From: Alphaproteobacteria bacterium
Lineage (GTDB): Bacteria > Pseudomonadota > Alphaproteobacteria > Sphingomonadales > Kordiimonadaceae
Direction: 5' to 3'
NCBI GenBank assembly: GCA_006226495.1
Contig: SBGU01000046.1
Location: forward strand, 1 to 64,000
Length of the DNA stretch: 64,000 bases
Shown here: in pieces, positions 61,001-64,000 of the stretch
Layout of the letters: each line of letters starts with the position of its first letter
How positions within the stretch are numbered: the first letter of the stretch is position 1
The notes under the pieces: model-generated
The model's input: only the letters and a program-made list of their open reading frames with translations
Told to the model about the DNA's origin: nothing
Database searches by the model: none
Made by a program: the position numbers and the translations under genes

Positions 61001-61709
61001 GGTCTATCTGCGCACCGGCGAATATGACGATGGCTCGCTGGGCGAAATCTTCATCGACATGCACAAGGAAGGCGCGGCTTTCCGCTCGCTGATGAACAAC
61101 TTCGCCATCGCGATCTCCATCGGCCTTCAGTATGGCGTGCCGCTCGAGGAATTTGTCGACGCCTTCACCTTCACCCGCTTCGAACCGTTCGGGCGCGTCG
61201 AAGGCAACGACACCATCAAGATGGCAACCTCGCTCCTTGATTATCTGTTCCGCGAACTGGCGATCAGCTATCTGGGCCGCGACGATCTGGCGCATGCCAC
61301 ACCGGCCGACCTGATGCACGATACCACCGGCCGCGGCAACCGCGACGATGGCCTGCCCGCACTCGGCAATGAAATGACCGAAGCCCTGGAGCGGGTCCAG
61401 AAACTCGCCTCCACCGGTTATGTGCGCGGCAGCAATCTGGTCGTCTTGAAGAAAACGGGCAAAAAAGTCGAGAAAACGGTCGAAACTGTTGCATCTGCAA
61501 CAGGAACGCACGGAAAAGGTACCGCCACGGTAACCATCGGCTCCGCGGTCGCAAACGGGGCAACCGATGCCACCGCCGACGCCAGAACTGCAGCAAAAAT
61601 GCAGGGTTACGAGGGCGACGCCTGTGGCGAATGCGGGAACTTTACCCTGGTGCGCAACGGCACCTGTCTCAAATGCAACACCTGCGGCGGCACCAGCGGC
61701 TGCAGTTGA
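58038..61709 (+). CDS. nrdJ: Vitamin B12-dependent (class II) ribonucleotide reductase
   Basis: The 1223-residue enzyme makes deoxyribonucleotides with adenosylcobalamin. Early motifs include [27 protein letters not shown] and [19 protein letters not shown]. The active-site region has [21 protein letters not shown], and [22 protein letters not shown] follows. A TSCPD domain ([21 protein letters not shown], about 1013-1033) precedes a C-terminal Cys-rich end (CGECGNF ... CLKCNTCGG) likely used for re-reduction and zinc binding. The long form is usual in alphaproteobacteria. It works without oxygen, so the cell needs cobalamin. Confidence 0.96.
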   Translation: MRIERRFTKDISCPYAGMEWRAAVSEIRNPDGSVVFHMDGVEVPADWSQVATDIIAQKYFRKAGVPQALKPVEENTVPSWLWRKEADKDALAQMPEDKRYGSETSAKQVFDRLAGTWTYWGWKGGYFESEADAQAFFDEMRFMLASQMAAPNSPQWFNTGLHWAYGIDGPAQGHHYVDFESGKLVRSKSSYEHPQPHACFIQSVSDDLVNEGGIMDLWVREARLFKYGSGTGSNFSNVRGEGERLSGGGKSSGLMSFLKIGDRAAGAIKSGGTTRRAAKMVVVDIDHPDIEAYINWKVTEEQKVAALVSGSKLNEIHLNRIMKACHEAKADMGDEAFEPKQNRALKKEVIAARKVMIPENYVQRVIQFAKQGYTSIDFKTYNTDWDSEAYLTVSGQNSNNSIRVTDAFMKAAKGGMDWNLTNRICGTVAKTVNAGDLWRDVGHAAWACADPGIQFHTTINDWHTCPASGEIRASNPCSEYMFLDDTACNLASLNLLTFRGEDGKFLVENFKHAVRLWTMVLEISVMMAQFPSKEIAQLSYEYRTLGLGFANIGGLLMSLGLPYDSDAGRALCGAITALMTGESYATSAEMASELGAFPGYAKNADHMLRVMRNHRRAAYGQTNGYEKLHTKPVALDHENCPDNAIVIAAVDAWDRALDIGEKHGFRNAQASVIAPTGTIGLVMDCDTTGIEPDFALVKFKKLAGGGYFKIINRIVPDALTTLGYKADEIKAIEDYAVGHGTLKDAPGVNYDLLRERGFGTEQIEKIESQARNAFDIKFIFNQWTLGAGFCKEKLGFSDAELNDYNFDMLVSLGFSKEDISAANLFCCGAMTLEGAPHLKEEHYAVFDCANPCGKIGKRYLSWESHIRMMAAAQPFISGAISKTINMPNNANVEDCMAAYELSWSLALKANALYRDGSKLSQPLNAALLDDVDLEEDFEDLSMAEKTTVVAERIVERIVEVERQGPQKRKRLPERRKGYTQKAMVGGHKVYLRTGEYDDGSLGEIFIDMHKEGAAFRSLMNNFAIAISIGLQYGVPLEEFVDAFTFTRFEPFGRVEGNDTIKMATSLLDYLFRELAISYLGRDDLAHATPADLMHDTTGRGNRDDGLPALGNEMTEALERVQKLASTGYVRGSNLVVLKKTGKKVEKTVETVASATGTHGKGTATVTIGSAVANGATDATADARTAAKMQGYEGDACGECGNFTLVRNGTCLKCNTCGGTSGCS

Positions 61710-61724
61710 GCGATGATTTCAAGT

Positions 61725-61789
61725 CGTTTGCCAACCCGTCCCGGCAAACGGCTAGCCTTGGGGAAGGCATGTCCTTCCCCTATTTTTTT
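61725..61789 (+). terminator. Double hairpin terminator after nrdJ
   Basis: The first hairpin has arms CGTTTGCC (61725-61732) and GGCAAACG (61743-61750). The second, the actual terminator, has GGGGAAGG (61760-61767) and CCTTCCCC (61773-61780) followed by TATTTTTTT. Confidence 0.88.
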
Positions 61790-61978
61790 GCCTATATTTC
61801 AAAATACTAACCGGTATCCACCGGGTCCGCCGCGACCAATTGACCTGCCGCGAGTTTAGGCGCATGCTGAATTTTACGAAATCTTTACCGGAATTTGGTG
61901 ATCATGTTGCGCCTGCGACGGGGGTCGAAATCCGGCGCTTCTGTATTTTAGGTTTGGTCATTTTACGCGGAGCCGCTT

Positions 61979-63745
61979 GTGGCTGATACGCTGGGAAATA
62001 AAATCTCGCCGATTTCCGGGTCGGGTGGCGAGGGGGTTAGGGCTGTGCGCATTGTCAATACAAGCGCGGTGGTCGACCGCCTGCCGGTTGGTGTCCTGAT
62101 CTGCGGTATCGCGGCAGGCAATGCTGTCGAAGTGCTGTTCGTCAACGGTTTCGCCCGTGACATCTTCAATCTCGAGGACACAGCCACCCTGCCCTGCATG
62201 CTTGATTCGATCTGGCCCGCCAGCGACAATCATGTCCTCGCCGGTCAGGTACTTGAAGTTTTCCGCACCGCGCGCGACGCCAATTTTGAATGGAGCATCC
62301 GCTTCGGCGCTATTGAGCGCTTCCTCTCCAGCCACCTGATCCCGCTCAAGGATCATGAGGGCAATGTCTATCAGATCATCTGCACGATCGAGGACCAGAC
62401 GGCTGAAAAGCTGGCCGAACGCAACCTGTTGCACCATGCCTTCCATGATGCGCTGACCGGCCAGCCAAACCGGGTGCTGTTCCGCAACAAGCTCGAGGAA
62501 GCCGTGGCGGAATGCCAGCGCGCCGGCCATGGTTCCGGCTGCGCGGTGCTGATCGTCAATATCGACCGGTTCCAGCAGATCAACGAAAGTTTTGGCCATT
62601 CCGCCGGCGACCGGTTCCTGATTTCCATGGCCTCGACATTGAGGCGCTGTATCCGGGCAACCGATACCCTGGCGCGCCTTTCGGGCGACGAATTCGCCAT
62701 CCTGGTGTCGCGCTTCCATGAACTTGAGGAAGTGGAAATGATCTCCCGCCGCATTCATGAGGCGATGGAACAGCCCTATGACCTTGACGGCAATGAGGTT
62801 TTTACCTCCGTATCGGTCGGTGTCGCCACCACGATTTCAAGCTCCACCCACCCCGAGGACCTGATCCGCGACGCCGACTTTGCCATGCACAGGGCCAAAT
62901 CGGCCGGCAAGGCCCGCACGGAAATCTATCACCGCGATTCGCACCAGCGCGCCCGGTCGCAGTTCCATCTGGAAACCGAACTCCGCCGCGCGGTCGAACG
63001 CAATGACCTCGAGCTCTATTTCCAGCCGATCATCGATCTGAAAAGCCAGAAACTGCACGGTTTCGAGTGCCTGACACGCTGGATTCACAAGGAACGCGGC
63101 TTCGTTTCGCCCATCGAATTCATCCCGCTGGCTGAAGAGACGGGTATTATCGTCGCATTGGGTCGTTGGGCCGTACATGCGGCCTGCACCCAGATCCGGT
63201 CCTGGATCGATGAAGTTGGCGAAGCAAACGCCGTACCGGTGAATGTGAATGTCTCCGGCATCCAGTTTGCGCGCGACGATGTCGCCGCCATGGTCGAGGA
63301 AGCGTTGCGCGCCCACAATATCGAAGGCCGTTTCCTGCGTATCGAACTGACCGAGAGTGCCATCATGGCCAACCCGACCCGCATTTCCGAATCATTGTCT
63401 CGCATCCGCCGCCTTGGCGTGAAGGTCGCGCTCGACGATTTTGGTACGGGTTATTCGTCGCTCAATTACCTGCACCAGTTCCCGATCGACATCATCAAGA
63501 TCGACCGCAGCTTCATCAACCAGTTGCGCCGGGACAACGAGCCTTACAAGATCCTGCAGATGATCGGCATGCTGGCCCAGAGCCTGGGCCACGAAGTGGT
63601 TGCCGAGGGACTGGAGGATACCGACCATATCAATATGCTAAGAGATATGGGCTTTAGCTTCGCGCAAGGGTATTATTATTCGAAACCTGTTGAAAGCGCG
63701 TCCGCGAGCGAGATGGTGCGTGGCCACCTGCCCTGGGCGACCTGA
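61979..63745 (+). CDS. PAS-like GGDEF-EAL protein (cyclic di-GMP turnover)
   Basis: The 588-residue protein has an N-terminal PAS-like sensor (about 25-150: VVDRLPVGVLICGIAAGN ... IEDQTAEKLAERN), a GGDEF domain (about 155-320) and an EAL domain (about 330-580). The cyclase motif is SGDEF at 235-239. The phosphodiesterase motif is ECL at 363-365, and the key residues are kept in NVNVSGIQF, ELTES, DDFGTGYSSL and KIDRSF. So the EAL half is probably active; the SGDEF half may be active or regulatory. The start is GTG 61979 with GGAG 6 bp upstream. There is no membrane segment. Confidence 0.9.
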   Translation: MADTLGNKISPISGSGGEGVRAVRIVNTSAVVDRLPVGVLICGIAAGNAVEVLFVNGFARDIFNLEDTATLPCMLDSIWPASDNHVLAGQVLEVFRTARDANFEWSIRFGAIERFLSSHLIPLKDHEGNVYQIICTIEDQTAEKLAERNLLHHAFHDALTGQPNRVLFRNKLEEAVAECQRAGHGSGCAVLIVNIDRFQQINESFGHSAGDRFLISMASTLRRCIRATDTLARLSGDEFAILVSRFHELEEVEMISRRIHEAMEQPYDLDGNEVFTSVSVGVATTISSSTHPEDLIRDADFAMHRAKSAGKARTEIYHRDSHQRARSQFHLETELRRAVERNDLELYFQPIIDLKSQKLHGFECLTRWIHKERGFVSPIEFIPLAEETGIIVALGRWAVHAACTQIRSWIDEVGEANAVPVNVNVSGIQFARDDVAAMVEEALRAHNIEGRFLRIELTESAIMANPTRISESLSRIRRLGVKVALDDFGTGYSSLNYLHQFPIDIIKIDRSFINQLRRDNEPYKILQMIGMLAQSLGHEVVAEGLEDTDHINMLRDMGFSFAQGYYYSKPVESASASEMVRGHLPWAT

Positions 63746-63810
63746 GGCTTGAATTCAGCCGTGCGCGCGCCCACATGGGATGAAGAAAACAACCCATTGA
63801 AGGTATGAGC

Positions 63811-64000
63811 ATGAGCGAGGAAACCGACCCCAAGAACGAACCCGGCACCCCGGAACCTGCGGCCAAAAAACCGGCCGCCCGCAAGCGTTCTGCCGCCAGC
63901 GCGGCAAAAGGCAAAACCGGCTCTACGACGGCTGGCGCCAAAAAAGCGGCACCCAGGAAAACCGGCACCACCGGCACGGCAAGCAAAAAGGCCGCGGCAC
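63811..64000 (+). CDS. Start of a Lys/Ala-rich protein, cut by the window end
   Basis: An open frame runs from ATG 63811 (GAAGG about 7 bp upstream) to the window end with no stop. The 63 residues seen are MSEETDPKNEPGTPEPAAKK followed by a Lys/Ala/Gly/Thr-rich stretch (AAKGKTGSTTAGAKKAAPRK). This looks like a histone H1-like protein or the disordered N terminus of a larger one. ATG 63805 is also in frame. I cannot decide between these. Confidence 0.55.
   Translation, partial: MSEETDPKNEPGTPEPAAKKPAARKRSAASAAKGKTGSTTAGAKKAAPRKTGTTGTASKKAAA

Noticed and set aside
1-64000. tRNA, rRNA, insertion sequences, prophage genes or toxin-antitoxin pairs
   Set aside because: I found no transposase, integrase, tRNA-like cloverleaf or paired small toxin-antitoxin genes in the window.

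Overview
The window is an ordinary chromosomal core segment of an alphaproteobacterium with GC-rich DNA. The evidence is gene content and order. The aroQ-accB-accC-aat-DUF2155-mlaD-NDUFA12 run, the complex I accessory subunit NDUFA12, the long class II (B12-dependent) ribonucleotide reductase NrdJ, the lptD-surA-pdxA-rsmA run next to gmk-yicC-mltG-fabF-acpP-fabG-fabD, and a GlnE/Bcp/DUF455/M23/bactofilin run are all typical of that class. I cannot name the order from sequence alone; Kordiimonadales or a Rhodospirillales-like lineage would fit. I found no tRNA, rRNA, insertion sequence, prophage or CRISPR array.

Layout. 1-4.3 kb: the end of a probable ABC-F gene, a duplicated DUF417 membrane protein, a lipase-like hydrolase, and the pepA-holC-GNAT operon. 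4.5-10 kb: lptD, surA, pdxA, rsmA (outer-membrane biogenesis, vitamin B6, ribosome maturation). 10-16.2 kb, minus strand: fabD-fabG-acpP-fabF-mltG-yicC-gmk. 16.3-18 kb: a divergent AraC regulator and SAM methyltransferase. 18-22.3 kb: rpsF-rpsR-rplI and dnaB, with a sulfotransferase between them and a GT61 glycosyltransferase beyond. 24.4-27 kb: a ferredoxin with two adjacent cysteine desulfurases. 27-34.7 kb: a hydrolase, anmK, tyrS, a cyclase-family enzyme and a large AsmA/YhdP-like protein. 34.7-40.8 kb: glnE, bcp, a DUF455 protein, a membrane M23 peptidase and a bactofilin. 40.9-46 kb, minus strand: prfB, PBP1A and an N-acetylmuramoyl-L-alanine amidase. 46-52 kb: rne, an M48 peptidase with TPR-like tail, a DsbA-family protein and a small secreted protein. 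52-57.6 kb: a thiS-thiG fusion, aroQ, accBC, aat, DUF2155, mlaD and NDUFA12. 58-64 kb: nrdJ, a GGDEF-EAL protein and the start of a Lys/Ala-rich protein.

Cell-envelope construction is the dominant theme: LPS transport (LptD), porin chaperoning (SurA), phospholipid traffic (MlaD, YhdP-like), peptidoglycan synthesis and remodelling (PBP1A, MltG, amidase, M23, AnmK), lipid precursors (FAS II, AccBC), periplasmic quality control (M48, DsbA-like) and surface sugar decoration (GT61, sulfotransferase).

No clearly new multi-gene system is present. The most interesting signals are local: a perfect 13-bp inverted repeat that buries the start codon of aat; a cluster of DnaA boxes before dnaB; a +1 programmed frameshift in prfB; opposite stop codons of rsmA and gmk overlapping inside one palindromic terminator; an internally duplicated DUF417 protein; an inverted repeat between the -35 and -10 of a candidate aroQ promoter; GANTC sites clustered before nrdJ; and long structured leaders before rpsF and rne.
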